Assembly: GCA_002479485.1 (NCBI GenBank)
Contig: DLNM01000007.1
Coordinates: 1 to 27,706 of the forward strand
Source: Firmicutes bacterium UBA7510
Lineage (GTDB): Bacteria; Bacillota; Clostridia; Tissierellales; Sedimentibacteraceae
Length of the DNA stretch: 27,706 nt
Reading direction: 5' to 3'
The notes beneath the pieces were generated by a model. It was not told the DNA's origin. It worked only from the letters and a program-made list of their open reading frames with translations, and did not search any database. Shown here one piece after another: positions 16,209 through 23,561 of the stretch. Each line of letters opens with the position of its first letter. The first letter of the stretch is position 1. The position numbers were made by a program, and so were the translations under genes.

Positions 16209-16568
16209 ATAAATTTACCTCAGCATATGAATAATATATGTATTACCAAGTAAAGTATTTTTATTAATAGTATTTCTAATATAATTAATAAATGATAAAT
16301 AAAATAGTTTTTATTAATTATATGTTTTAAAATTTTTATTATCTCTGAACCTTTTAAATGAATTTTCCGTCTTCATATTTGAAGTCGATAGATGTTGTAA
16401 ATGAAAGGGTAAATTTAGGTAGTCTTTGTTTATGTTTATTTATAAAGTTGTTGATAAATAAATTTTATATTATATAATAAAATAAAGAAATAATATTTGG
16501 GGGGTGTTTAGCTTGAACAAAGGCGCTTTACACTATAATGCCACGAAGTGGAATAATGGGAGGATATT
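16209..16568. other. Divergent intergenic region between the GDPD and dGTPase genes
   Basis: This 360-base AT-rich gap must contain the promoters of both divergent genes. For the plus strand, a candidate promoter and a short leader frame are listed separately. For the minus-strand gene I see no convincing -35/-10 pair. CTTCA-TATT-TGAAG near 16374 is a weak dyad. No RNA gene or protein of credible size is seen. Confidence 0.6.
16451..16478 (+). promoter_or_regulatory. Candidate sigma-A promoter for the dGTPase-hydrolase operon
   Basis: TTGATA (16451-16456) and TATAAT (16473-16478) are 16 bases apart, just upstream of the GGGGGGTG at 16499. The surroundings are very AT-rich, so a fortuitous -10 is possible. 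Confidence 0.5.
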
Positions 16569-16572
16569 ATGA
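16513..16572 (+). CDS. Putative 19-residue leader frame coupled to the dGTPase gene
   Basis: A TTG start six bases after GGGGGGTG (16499-16506) opens a 19-codon frame ending in TGA 16570-16572, which overlaps the ATG of the dGTPase gene (ATGA). The sequence contains CACTATAATG and the small hairpin CCAC-GAA-GTGG, and resembles the leader repeat at 21864. Translation is unproven; its likely meaning is coupling, not a functional peptide. Confidence 0.4.
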   Translation: MNKGALHYNATKWNNGRIL

Positions 16573-17798
16573 GCTTGAAATTTACTGAGGTTGCAGCAAA
16601 TTCATTTAATCCTAATTGGTCTAAAATGATAGAAAGAATTAAACCAATTTACACAAAGGAAAATGATATAAGAACTGATTTTGAGAGAGATTATACTAGA
16701 ATATTGCATTCACTTGCATATAGAAGATTAAAGCATAAAACACAGGTTTTTTTCAATACTCATAATGACCATATTTGTACTCGAATTGAGCACGTTAATC
16801 ATGTAGAATCTGTTAGCTATACTATTGCAAAGCATTTAGGACTTAATGTAGAGCTAACAAGAGCAATTTCAACTGCTCATGATTTGGGGCATGCACCTTT
16901 TGGACATGACGGAGAATCTGTTATTAAAAAATTATCAAGTGAATATTTGAAGGAAGAATTTTGGCATGAGAAAAATGGACTTCATTTTGTTGATGATGTG
17001 GAAATGCTAGAGGATAACAATAGATGCAAACACAATATGAATTTAACCTATGCTGTGCGCGATGGTATCATTTCTCATTGTGGAGAAGTTGACGAAAATT
17101 CTATATTTCCAAGAAAAGAGCAGATTGATTTAGCTTTATTTGATAAGCCAGGCATATATCAGCCATTTACATGGGAAGGTTGTGTGGTAAAGGTTTCTGA
17201 TAAGATTTCTTATATAGGCAGAGATATTGAAGATGCCATAAGACTTAAATTTATTGGAGAAAAAGAACTTAAGGTGTTTTATGACATAGCAAAAAAATAC
17301 AACCATGAAACTCTTAATACAACTAGGCTGATGCATGAACTCATAATTGATTTGTGTGAAAACAGCTCAATAGAAAATGGATTAAAATTTTCTCAGGATA
17401 GCCTACATATGATGGATGAAATTAAAGATTTTAATTATCAATATATTTATAGAAGTGAAAGATTTAAATACTTTAAAAAGTTTTCATCCTTAGTATTAAA
17501 TTCTATTTTTGAGGAATTATTAAGTATATATGATGGTGAAAATACTATATTAAATTTAATAGATAAAAAAGATAATAGCACTACTTTAATATGTGAATTT
17601 GCTTCTTGGGTAACACAGTATTGTGAATTGTCTGATTTTAAAACTCAATTTTTAGACGATAATAATAAGTATAAAAATAAAAAAATATATAATAGACTAG
17701 AAAAAGAAGAGCTATATATTAGGGCAATACTTGATTTCATATCAGGAATGACAGACCAATATGCTATAAAAATATTTAATGAATTAATTCAATTTTAG
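16569..17798 (+). CDS. dGTPase-like deoxynucleoside triphosphate triphosphohydrolase
   Basis: This 409-residue HD-domain enzyme is expected to cleave dNTPs to the nucleoside and triphosphate. RRLKHKTQVF (52-61), TRIEHVNHV (71-79) with the first metal His, STAHDLGHAPFGHDGE (101-116) with the H104-D105 pair, and later KVSDKISYIGRDIEDA are typical of the dGTPase family. Its own GGGAGG (about 16558-16563) lies six bases before ATG 16569. The next gene follows within 20 bases and probably shares its transcript. Substrate preference among dNTPs is not evident. Confidence 0.88.
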   Translation: MSLKFTEVAANSFNPNWSKMIERIKPIYTKENDIRTDFERDYTRILHSLAYRRLKHKTQVFFNTHNDHICTRIEHVNHVESVSYTIAKHLGLNVELTRAISTAHDLGHAPFGHDGESVIKKLSSEYLKEEFWHEKNGLHFVDDVEMLEDNNRCKHNMNLTYAVRDGIISHCGEVDENSIFPRKEQIDLALFDKPGIYQPFTWEGCVVKVSDKISYIGRDIEDAIRLKFIGEKELKVFYDIAKKYNHETLNTTRLMHELIIDLCENSSIENGLKFSQDSLHMMDEIKDFNYQYIYRSERFKYFKKFSSLVLNSIFEELLSIYDGENTILNLIDKKDNSTTLICEFASWVTQYCELSDFKTQFLDDNNKYKNKKIYNRLEKEELYIRAILDFISGMTDQYAIKIFNELIQF

Positions 17799-17813
17799 GT
17801 GAAAGAGAGGTTG

Positions 17814-17855
17814 TAGTGTGAAAAAAAACACTTCACACTATGGAAAAATCAAAAA
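17814..17855 (+). repeat. Leader-hairpin repeat, copy 1 (before the cysteine hydrolase gene)
   Basis: TAGTGTGAA (17814-17822) pairs with TTCACACTA (17832-17840). The 24 bases from 17832 (beginning TTCACACTATGGAAAAATCA) are identical to 21881-21904. The repeat begins three bases after GAGAGG, and its hairpin contains the GTG start codon of the downstream gene. Confidence 0.8.
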
Positions 17856-18522
17856 GATGAAAATAGACAAAATTAAAACACTTAATGTGTTACAAAAAAA
17901 CTTTAGTAGTTTTATTGATTATGTAAATAATGACATAGAAGCAGTATCTATAGAAGATTTTAATTCCGATGAAACTATACTTATAATTATTGATATGGTA
18001 AATGGTTTTGTTAGAGAAGGAGTGTTAAGCAGTACGTATGTTGATAAAATAGCAAAGGATCTTTCAGAATTTGCTAAAAAATGCGATAATTTAAACATAC
18101 CTATTATTGCATATGCAGATACTCATGAGGAGAATTGTATTGAATTTAATGTTTTTCCTGTACATTGTGTTAAAGGTTCGTATGAATCTGAACTTATAGA
18201 TGAACTTAAGGAGATAAAGTCTATTGTTAAAGTAGAAAAAAATTCGACCAATTCGTTTATAGCACAAAACCCACTGGAAAAAATAAAAGGGAATATTAAA
18301 AATATATTAGTTACAGGCTGTGTGACAGATATATGCGTTAGAGATTTTTCCAAAACTATGAGGAAATATTTAGATGAAAATAATATAAATGCAAATGTTT
18401 ATGTATTTGAGAATTTAATAGAAACTTATCATATAGAAGGTGTTCATGATAGAGAATTAGAGCATTTATTAGCATTATACGATATGAAAAACTCAGGAAT
18501 AAATATTGTAAAGTCTAGATAA
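17818..18522 (+). CDS. Nicotinamidase/isochorismatase-like cysteine hydrolase
   Basis: The 234-residue protein has the cysteine-hydrolase triad: D59 in IIIDMVNGF, K141 in VEKNSTNSF, and C168 in VTGCVTDICV. DTHEEN (D101, H103) and FPVHCVKGS (H116) match the metal-binding residues of nicotinamidases, so nicotinamide deamidation for NAD salvage is the best guess. Other amides remain possible. It carries an N-terminal extension of about 40 residues before the first core strand. The start is GTG 17818 (AGAGAGG seven bases before). The first 13 codons come from the hairpin repeat, so ATG 17857 may be the ancestral start. It is 19 bases downstream of the dGTPase gene. Confidence 0.83.
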   Translation: MKKNTSHYGKIKKMKIDKIKTLNVLQKNFSSFIDYVNNDIEAVSIEDFNSDETILIIIDMVNGFVREGVLSSTYVDKIAKDLSEFAKKCDNLNIPIIAYADTHEENCIEFNVFPVHCVKGSYESELIDELKEIKSIVKVEKNSTNSFIAQNPLEKIKGNIKNILVTGCVTDICVRDFSKTMRKYLDENNINANVYVFENLIETYHIEGVHDRELEHLLALYDMKNSGINIVKSR

Positions 18523-18644
18523 AATTATTAGTGAATTGGTTAGATATTTTGAGAAATATAAAGATATAATTAATAATATGTATAAAAGTTAGAAAAAACG
18601 CTTATATTATTGTTAATATAGTTAAAAATAGTAAAAAATATGGC

Positions 18645-18672
18645 TTGAATTTATATAAATTTGAGCTATAAT
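18645..18672 (+). promoter_or_regulatory. Sigma-A promoter of the clp stress operon
   Basis: TTGAAT (18645-18650) and TATAAT (18667-18672) are 16 bases apart. The CtsR operator begins 11 bases after the -10, so a bound repressor would cover the transcription start. Confidence 0.75.
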
Positions 18673-18683
18673 TATTAAACAAA

Positions 18684-18700
18684 GGTCAAAGAAAGTCAAA
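18684..18700 (+). promoter_or_regulatory. CtsR operator
   Basis: GGTCAAA-GAA-AGTCAAA is the direct heptamer repeat with three-base spacing known for CtsR. It lies directly downstream of the clpB promoter, while ctsR itself is in the same operon, which implies autoregulation. I saw no second copy of this site before ctsR, mcsA or clpC. Confidence 0.93.
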
Positions 18701-18721
18701 GTCTAAGGGAGGTAAATTACT

Positions 18722-21346
18722 ATGAATACACAAAAATTTACACAAAAATCTTTGGAAGCAATACAAGAAGCTCATAATATTGCAATCCAAAACCAAAATG
18801 CGCAAATAGAGCAGGAGCATTTGCTTTATTCACTCTTGATTCAAGAAAATGGCCTAATACCCGAGCTAATTAAAAAAATGAATATAGATACTGTTTCAGT
18901 AAAAGACGCAGTCGAAAATTTGATAAATAATATGCCTAGAGTATCAGGACCTGCAAGGGAATCAGGAACGGTTTATGTTTCTCAAGATGTAGATAAGGTT
19001 TTATCTATGGCACAGACACAAGCCAATAGAATGAAGGATGATTTCATTTCAGTTGAACATATTATGCTAAGCTTAATAGAAAGTCCAAATTCTAAAATAA
19101 AAGATTTACTTAAACGATATGGAATAGAAAAGAATATATTCTTAGACGTTTTAATGTCAGTTAGAGGTAATACAAATGTTACTACTGATACGCCAGAGGA
19201 TACCTATGATGTTTTGGCTAAATATGGTCAGGATTTAGTTGAACTTGCTAAAAACCATAAGCTTGACCCTGTTATAGGCAGAGATTCGGAGATAAGAAAT
19301 GTTATAAGAATTCTTTCGAGAAAGACAAAAAACAACCCTGTTTTAATTGGTGAGCCTGGCGTAGGTAAAACAGCTATAGCAGAGGGTTTAGCATTAAGGA
19401 TTGTCAGAGGTGATGTTCCTAGCAATTTAAAAGATAGAAAAATATTCTCACTTGATATGGGCGCTTTAGTTGCAGGTGCTAAATTTAGAGGAGAATTTGA
19501 GGAAAGGCTTAAATCTGTATTGATGGAAGTCAAAAAAAGTGAAGGTAAAATTATACTATTTATTGATGAACTTCATACTATAGTTGGAGCAGGTAAAACA
19601 GATGGTGCAATGGATGCAGGGAATTTGTTAAAGCCAATGCTTGCCAGAGGTGAGCTTCATTGTATAGGTGCTACAACTCTAAATGAGTATAGACTATATA
19701 TAGAAAAAGATGCTGCTCTTGAGAGACGTTTTCAACCTGTTATGGTTAACGAACCAACTGTTGAGGATACTATATCTATACTAAGAGGACTAAAAGAACG
19801 TTATGAGGTATATCATGGTGTAAAAATTCAAGATCAAGCATTGATTGCAGCTACTACATTATCTAACAGATATATATCAGATAGATTTTTGCCTGATAAG
19901 GCAATAGACCTTGTAGATGAAGCCTGTGCTTTAATAAAGACAGAGATGGACTCTATGCCGACTGAGTTAGATGAAATATCGCGTAAAATTATGCAGCATG
20001 AGATTGAGGAAGCGGCACTAAAAAAAGAAAAAGATAATTTGTCTAAAGAGCATTTGGAAGAAATTCAAAAAGAGCTTGCTAATATGAGAGCTCAGTTTAA
20101 AGAAATGAAAGCTAAATGGGAAAATGAAAAGGATGCAATTTCTAAGGTACAAAAGCTTAGAGAAGAAATAGAGAAAGTAAATGTAGAAATAGAAAAAGCA
20201 GAAAGAAGTTATGATTTAAACAAAGCTGCTGAGTTAAAATACGGTAAACTTCCCCAATTACAAAAGGAACTTAATGAGGAAGAGCAAATTGCAGAACGTG
20301 TTGAAAGCTCAAGAAGTTTACTGAGAGATAAGGTTACTGAAGAAGAAATTGCAAAAATTGTAGCAAGATGGACTGGTATACCTGTTTCTAAGCTTATGGA
20401 AGGTGAAAGAGAAAAAATACTTGGACTTGAGGATATTCTGCACAGAAGAGTAGTAGGTCAAAATGAGGCTGTTGAAAAGGTAAGTGAGGCAATAATTCGC
20501 TCTAGAGCAGGAATTCAAGATCCAAAAAGACCGATTGGTTCTTTCCTATTCTTGGGACCTACAGGTGTTGGTAAAACAGAGCTTGCTAAGACACTTTCAG
20601 AAGCTTTGTTTGATGATGAGAGAAATATGGTTAGAATTGACATGAGCGAATATATGGAAAAATACTCTGTATCAAGGTTAATAGGAGCACCTCCGGGATA
20701 TGTAGGATATGAGGAGGGCGGACAATTAACAGAGGCAGTTAGAAGAAAGCCATATTCAGTTATATTGTTTGATGAGATAGAAAAAGCTCACCCAGATGTA
20801 TTCAATGTTCTATTACAAGTACTTGATGATGGTCGTATAACAGATTCACAAGGCAGAACTGTAGATTTTAAAAACACAATTATTATATTAACTTCAAATA
20901 TTGGTTCATCATATATACTAGAGGGTATAAATAAAGATGGAACAATAAATGAAGAAGCTAAGGATAGTGTTTATAAAATTCTTCGTCAGCAATTTAGACC
21001 AGAATTCTTAAATAGACTTGATGAAATAGTATTTTATAAACCGCTTGACAAGAAAGAAATATACAAAATTGTTGATTTAATGGTAGTGGATTTACAAAAA
21101 CGTCTAAAAGATAAACAGTTGACTGTCACTTTAACTGATAGAGCAAAAGAGTACATTGTTGATGAGGGTTACGATCCGGTATATGGTGCTAGACCGTTAA
21201 AAAGATTTATACAAAGCCAAGTTGAAACATTAATTGCTAGAATAATAGTTAGAGGCGACGTAGAACAAGGTAATGTTTTAGAGGTTGACTATAATGGCGA
21301 AAAATTAGTAGTTAATACTAAAACTCACAACCAAAGGCTTGTATAG
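18722..21346 (+). CDS. clpB: ClpB disaggregase (Hsp100)
   Basis: The 874-residue protein has an N-terminal Clp repeat domain (about 1-150), AAA-1 with Walker A GEPGVGKT (210-217) and Walker B LFIDE, and a long middle coiled coil (about 405-535). AAA-2 has Walker A GPTGVGKT (612-619), then LFDEIEKAHPDV and a C-terminal D2-small domain. The long middle domain and the lack of a ClpP-binding LGF/IGF-type loop before HPDV separate it from ClpA/ClpC. With DnaK it would extract proteins from aggregates in the cytoplasm. It is the first gene behind the CtsR-controlled promoter, with a GGGAGG site before ATG 18722. ctsR follows after 12 bases. Confidence 0.95.
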   Translation: MNTQKFTQKSLEAIQEAHNIAIQNQNAQIEQEHLLYSLLIQENGLIPELIKKMNIDTVSVKDAVENLINNMPRVSGPARESGTVYVSQDVDKVLSMAQTQANRMKDDFISVEHIMLSLIESPNSKIKDLLKRYGIEKNIFLDVLMSVRGNTNVTTDTPEDTYDVLAKYGQDLVELAKNHKLDPVIGRDSEIRNVIRILSRKTKNNPVLIGEPGVGKTAIAEGLALRIVRGDVPSNLKDRKIFSLDMGALVAGAKFRGEFEERLKSVLMEVKKSEGKIILFIDELHTIVGAGKTDGAMDAGNLLKPMLARGELHCIGATTLNEYRLYIEKDAALERRFQPVMVNEPTVEDTISILRGLKERYEVYHGVKIQDQALIAATTLSNRYISDRFLPDKAIDLVDEACALIKTEMDSMPTELDEISRKIMQHEIEEAALKKEKDNLSKEHLEEIQKELANMRAQFKEMKAKWENEKDAISKVQKLREEIEKVNVEIEKAERSYDLNKAAELKYGKLPQLQKELNEEEQIAERVESSRSLLRDKVTEEEIAKIVARWTGIPVSKLMEGEREKILGLEDILHRRVVGQNEAVEKVSEAIIRSRAGIQDPKRPIGSFLFLGPTGVGKTELAKTLSEALFDDERNMVRIDMSEYMEKYSVSRLIGAPPGYVGYEEGGQLTEAVRRKPYSVILFDEIEKAHPDVFNVLLQVLDDGRITDSQGRTVDFKNTIIILTSNIGSSYILEGINKDGTINEEAKDSVYKILRQQFRPEFLNRLDEIVFYKPLDKKEIYKIVDLMVVDLQKRLKDKQLTVTLTDRAKEYIVDEGYDPVYGARPLKRFIQSQVETLIARIIVRGDVEQGNVLEVDYNGEKLVVNTKTHNQRLV

Positions 21347-21358
21347 GAGGTAATTTAG

Positions 21359-21829
21359 ATGTCAAATCTTAGTGATGTAATAGAAAGCTTTATTAAGGAG
21401 TTAATTGATAGTACTAATAATGCAACTATAGAAATACAAAGAAATTTACTTGCGCAGCAATTTGATTGCTCGCCTTCTCAAATTAATTATGTCTTAACCA
21501 CAAGATTTAATAACGATAAAGGATATATAATAGAAAGCAGACGTGGTGGCGGCGGATATGTGAAAATTTTCAAGGTGGATACATCAACTGACGCCCACCT
21601 TGAAAATATACTAAATAAAAGTATTGGATTAAGCATAACCTATAATAAAGCATGTGATATTGTTGATGTTTTTAGGGAGAAGGAAATTATTTCTGAAAGA
21701 GAGCAAAAAATAATAAAATCAGCTATAAGTGATAGAGCTTTCGGTAAAATATATTATGAGGATCGAAATAAATTAAGAGCTGATGTTTTAAAGGAGATAT
21801 TACTTGTTTTGCTAAATGAAAGTAATTAA
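21359..21829 (+). CDS. ctsR: CtsR transcriptional repressor of class III heat-shock genes
   Basis: The 156-residue protein has an N-terminal winged helix with a recognition region around LAQQFDCSPSQINYVLTTRF. The glycine-rich wing RGGGGYVKI (about 61-69) inserts into the minor groove and acts as the heat sensor. The C-terminal helical domain dimerises. GGAGG precedes ATG 21359 by a normal distance. McsB in the same operon can phosphorylate CtsR on arginines, and the operator upstream of clpB is its expected target. Confidence 0.95.
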   Translation: MSNLSDVIESFIKELIDSTNNATIEIQRNLLAQQFDCSPSQINYVLTTRFNNDKGYIIESRRGGGGYVKIFKVDTSTDAHLENILNKSIGLSITYNKACDIVDVFREKEIISEREQKIIKSAISDRAFGKIYYEDRNKLRADVLKEILLVLLNESN

Positions 21830-21834
21830 TATTA

Positions 21835-21858
21835 ATTAGTATTAGTATTAGTATTAGG
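21835..21858 (+). repeat. ATTAGT hexanucleotide tandem repeat
   Basis: Three perfect ATTAGT units (21835-21852) and a fourth ending in GG (21853-21858) lead into the AGGAGG at 21856-21861. The tract fills the space between the ctsR stop and the leader hairpin of mcsA. Confidence 0.75.
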
Positions 21859-21863
21859 AGGTA

Positions 21864-21904
21864 TAGTGTGAAACATACATTTCACACTATGGAAAAATCA
21901 AAAA
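21864..21904 (+). repeat. Leader-hairpin repeat, copy 2 (before mcsA)
   Basis: TAGTGTGAA (21864-21872) pairs with TTCACACTA (21881-21889) around an eight-base loop. The 24 bases from 21881 are identical to copy 1 at 17832. It follows AGGAGG by two bases. A second small hairpin CTCGC-GTA-GCGAG (21913-21925) and a fresh GGAGG (about 21940) lie between it and the mcsA ATG. Confidence 0.8.
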
Positions 21905-21909
21905 AATGA
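21868..21909 (+). CDS. Putative 13-residue leader frame before mcsA
   Basis: A GTG start six bases after AGGAGG (21856-21861) opens a frame of 13 codons ending in TGA 21907-21909. It is formed entirely by the hairpin repeat. The mcsA gene has its own GGAGG and starts 40 bases later, so this frame may modulate or merely decorate translation. Expression is unproven. Confidence 0.35.
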   Translation: MKHTFHTMEKSKK

Positions 21910-21949
21910 TGGCTCGCGTAGCGAGACTAAGGCATAATGGAGGTTAAGT

Positions 21950-22441
21950 ATGTTATGCAATGAATGTGAAAAAAATAATGCAACTGTTCATATTACTAAA
22001 ATTTTAAATGGTGTAAAAACAGAATCACATTTATGTGAAGATTGTGCTAAAAAACAACAAGCATTCTTCAATAATAATTTTTCTATGGAAAGCTTATTGG
22101 CAGGAATGCTTAATGAAGCATTTTCAGAAAAATGTTTGTGTGAAAATGATGCCTGTGAGACCTGCGGTATGACATTTAATGAATTTAGAGAAATTGGAAA
22201 ATTTGGGTGTAGTAATTGTATTTCAACATTCAGAAATAGATTAATACCGGCTATAAAAAATTTACAGGGATATGATGTCCATACTGGAAAGATTCCGAAA
22301 AAAGCTGGCGGCAAATATAAACTACAGATGGATATTGAAAAACTAAAAAAAGAGCTTAGAACTAAAATTGAACAGGAAAAATATGAAGATGCAGCGGTTA
22401 TTAGAGATAAAATAAAGGAAATGGAAAACAAAATAGATTAG
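21950..22441 (+). CDS. mcsA: McsA, zinc-binding activator of the McsB arginine kinase
   Basis: The 163-residue protein has paired CxxC motifs at C3/C6 with C29/C32 and C69/C72 with C87/C90, giving two treble-clef-like zinc sites. A C-terminal UVR motif (about 128-160, KLKKELRTKIEQEKYEDAAVIRDKI) follows. McsA activates McsB and links it to CtsR and ClpC. GGAGG lies before ATG 21950, and mcsB begins 16 bases after the stop. Confidence 0.93.
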   Translation: MLCNECEKNNATVHITKILNGVKTESHLCEDCAKKQQAFFNNNFSMESLLAGMLNEAFSEKCLCENDACETCGMTFNEFREIGKFGCSNCISTFRNRLIPAIKNLQGYDVHTGKIPKKAGGKYKLQMDIEKLKKELRTKIEQEKYEDAAVIRDKIKEMENKID

Positions 22442-22457
22442 GCTCAGGAGGTGTGAT

Positions 22458-23453
22458 ATGGATAACGATATTGTAATAAGTAGTAGAATAAGGCTTGCAA
22501 GAAATTTAAAAGATTATAAATTTGCTACTAAAATTGATCAAGAGGAAGCATATAAAATAATAGATGAAGTTAAAAAAGTAATTGAAAATAATGATGTCAC
22601 TTCAAAATTAGAATTTGAACTGCACTATTTGAAGGACATACCAGATATAGAGCAAAATATATTAATAGAGCAACATATTATCAGTCCACAGTTAGCAAAA
22701 AATAAAAATAAATCCGCCTTTATGATAAGTAAGGATAAAAATATTGCAATAATGCTAAATGAAGAAGACCATATAAGACTACAGGTCTTAAATTCTGGAC
22801 TTAAGCTTGAGGAATGCTTAAATACAGCTAATGAAATAGATGATATATTAGAGGAAAACTTAGATTATGCATTTGATAAGAATCTAGGTTATGTTACATC
22901 ATGTCCGACTAATCTAGGTACTGGTATGAGAGCATCAGCAATGCTTCATTTACCTGCACTTTCTGTGACTAATCAGCTTGAAAAAATACTACTTGCTATA
23001 TCACAAATAGGAGTTGCCGTTAGAGGTGTTTATGGTGAAGGAACCAAATCTATGGGTAATTTATATCAAATTTCTAATCAAGGAACTCTTGGTGCAGAGG
23101 AGGAAACCCTATGCGGAAGAATCAGACAGATAACTATGCAAATAATAGAAAAAGAAAGTGCAACAAGACAGCATTTATTGGATAATAACAGGATTTATAT
23201 TGAGAATGAAATCTATAGAGCCTATGGAATATTAAAAAATGCTCGTATAATTGATACACAAGAGGCAATGAAGCTTTTGTCAATTATAAAAATGGGTATA
23301 GAAATGGGTATACTTGAAGGTATGGATAATAAAAATATAGATAAACTAATGATTAAGGTTCAAGCTAATAATATTCAAATGATGCTTAATGAAGGTTTCA
23401 CTAAAAAGGAAAGAAATTTTAAAAGAGCAGAACTACTAAGAGATGAAGTATAA
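22458..23453 (+). CDS. mcsB: McsB protein arginine kinase
   Basis: The 331-residue protein of the phosphagen-kinase fold phosphorylates arginines to mark proteins for ClpCP. SSRIRLARN (8-16) binds ATP, NEEDHIRLQVL (101-111) carries the catalytic acid region, TSCPTNLGTGMRAS has the active-site-proximal C149, and GEGTKSMGNLYQISNQGTLG is the nucleotide loop. It is somewhat shorter than the Bacillus enzyme (about 360 residues). AGGAGGTG precedes ATG 22458. Confidence 0.95.
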   Translation: MDNDIVISSRIRLARNLKDYKFATKIDQEEAYKIIDEVKKVIENNDVTSKLEFELHYLKDIPDIEQNILIEQHIISPQLAKNKNKSAFMISKDKNIAIMLNEEDHIRLQVLNSGLKLEECLNTANEIDDILEENLDYAFDKNLGYVTSCPTNLGTGMRASAMLHLPALSVTNQLEKILLAISQIGVAVRGVYGEGTKSMGNLYQISNQGTLGAEEETLCGRIRQITMQIIEKESATRQHLLDNNRIYIENEIYRAYGILKNARIIDTQEAMKLLSIIKMGIEMGILEGMDNKNIDKLMIKVQANNIQMMLNEGFTKKERNFKRAELLRDEV

Positions 23454-23478
23454 AAATTAGGAGGGTAGGTTTAAAGAA

Positions 23479-23559
23479 ATGAAAAATAATAAGAAAGTGG
23501 GCACCGAATCCATGCACAAATCTTTAATGATTTTTTGTGCAATAGGTGCATGGATATAA
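23479..23559 (+). CDS. Putative 26-residue leader frame between mcsB and clpC
   Basis: ATG 23479, thirteen bases after AGGAGGG (23459-23465), opens a frame of 26 codons. Its TAA (23557-23559) lies two bases before the clpC ATG. Since no good Shine-Dalgarno sequence immediately precedes clpC, termination and re-initiation from this frame is a reasonable way to start clpC. No homologue is recognised and expression is unproven. Confidence 0.4.
   Translation: MKNNKKVGTESMHKSLMIFCAIGAWI
23508..23555 (+). promoter_or_regulatory. Hairpin upstream of the clpC start
   Basis: ATCCATGCAC (23508-23517) pairs perfectly with GTGCATGGAT (23546-23555). A competing pairing, TGCACAAA with TTTGTGC, is possible inside it, so two folds could alternate. 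It lies between AGGAGGG and the clpC ATG, seven bases from the latter. Confidence 0.6.
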
Positions 23560-23561
23560 AG

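Noticed and set aside
19228..19533. Minus-strand open frame opposite the first Walker region of clpB
   Set aside because: This is a known kind of antisense shadow of AAA+ genes, and there is no start signal.
21988..22431. Minus-strand open frame inside mcsA
   Set aside because: It is antisense to the cysteine-rich mcsA coding sequence. Its composition mirrors that gene and no initiation signal is present.
23535..23561. TTG 23535 as the clpC start, adding nine residues
   Set aside because: The added residues (MCNRCMDIK) do not match the family N-terminus, and TTG 23535 lies in the loop of a hairpin with no SD.
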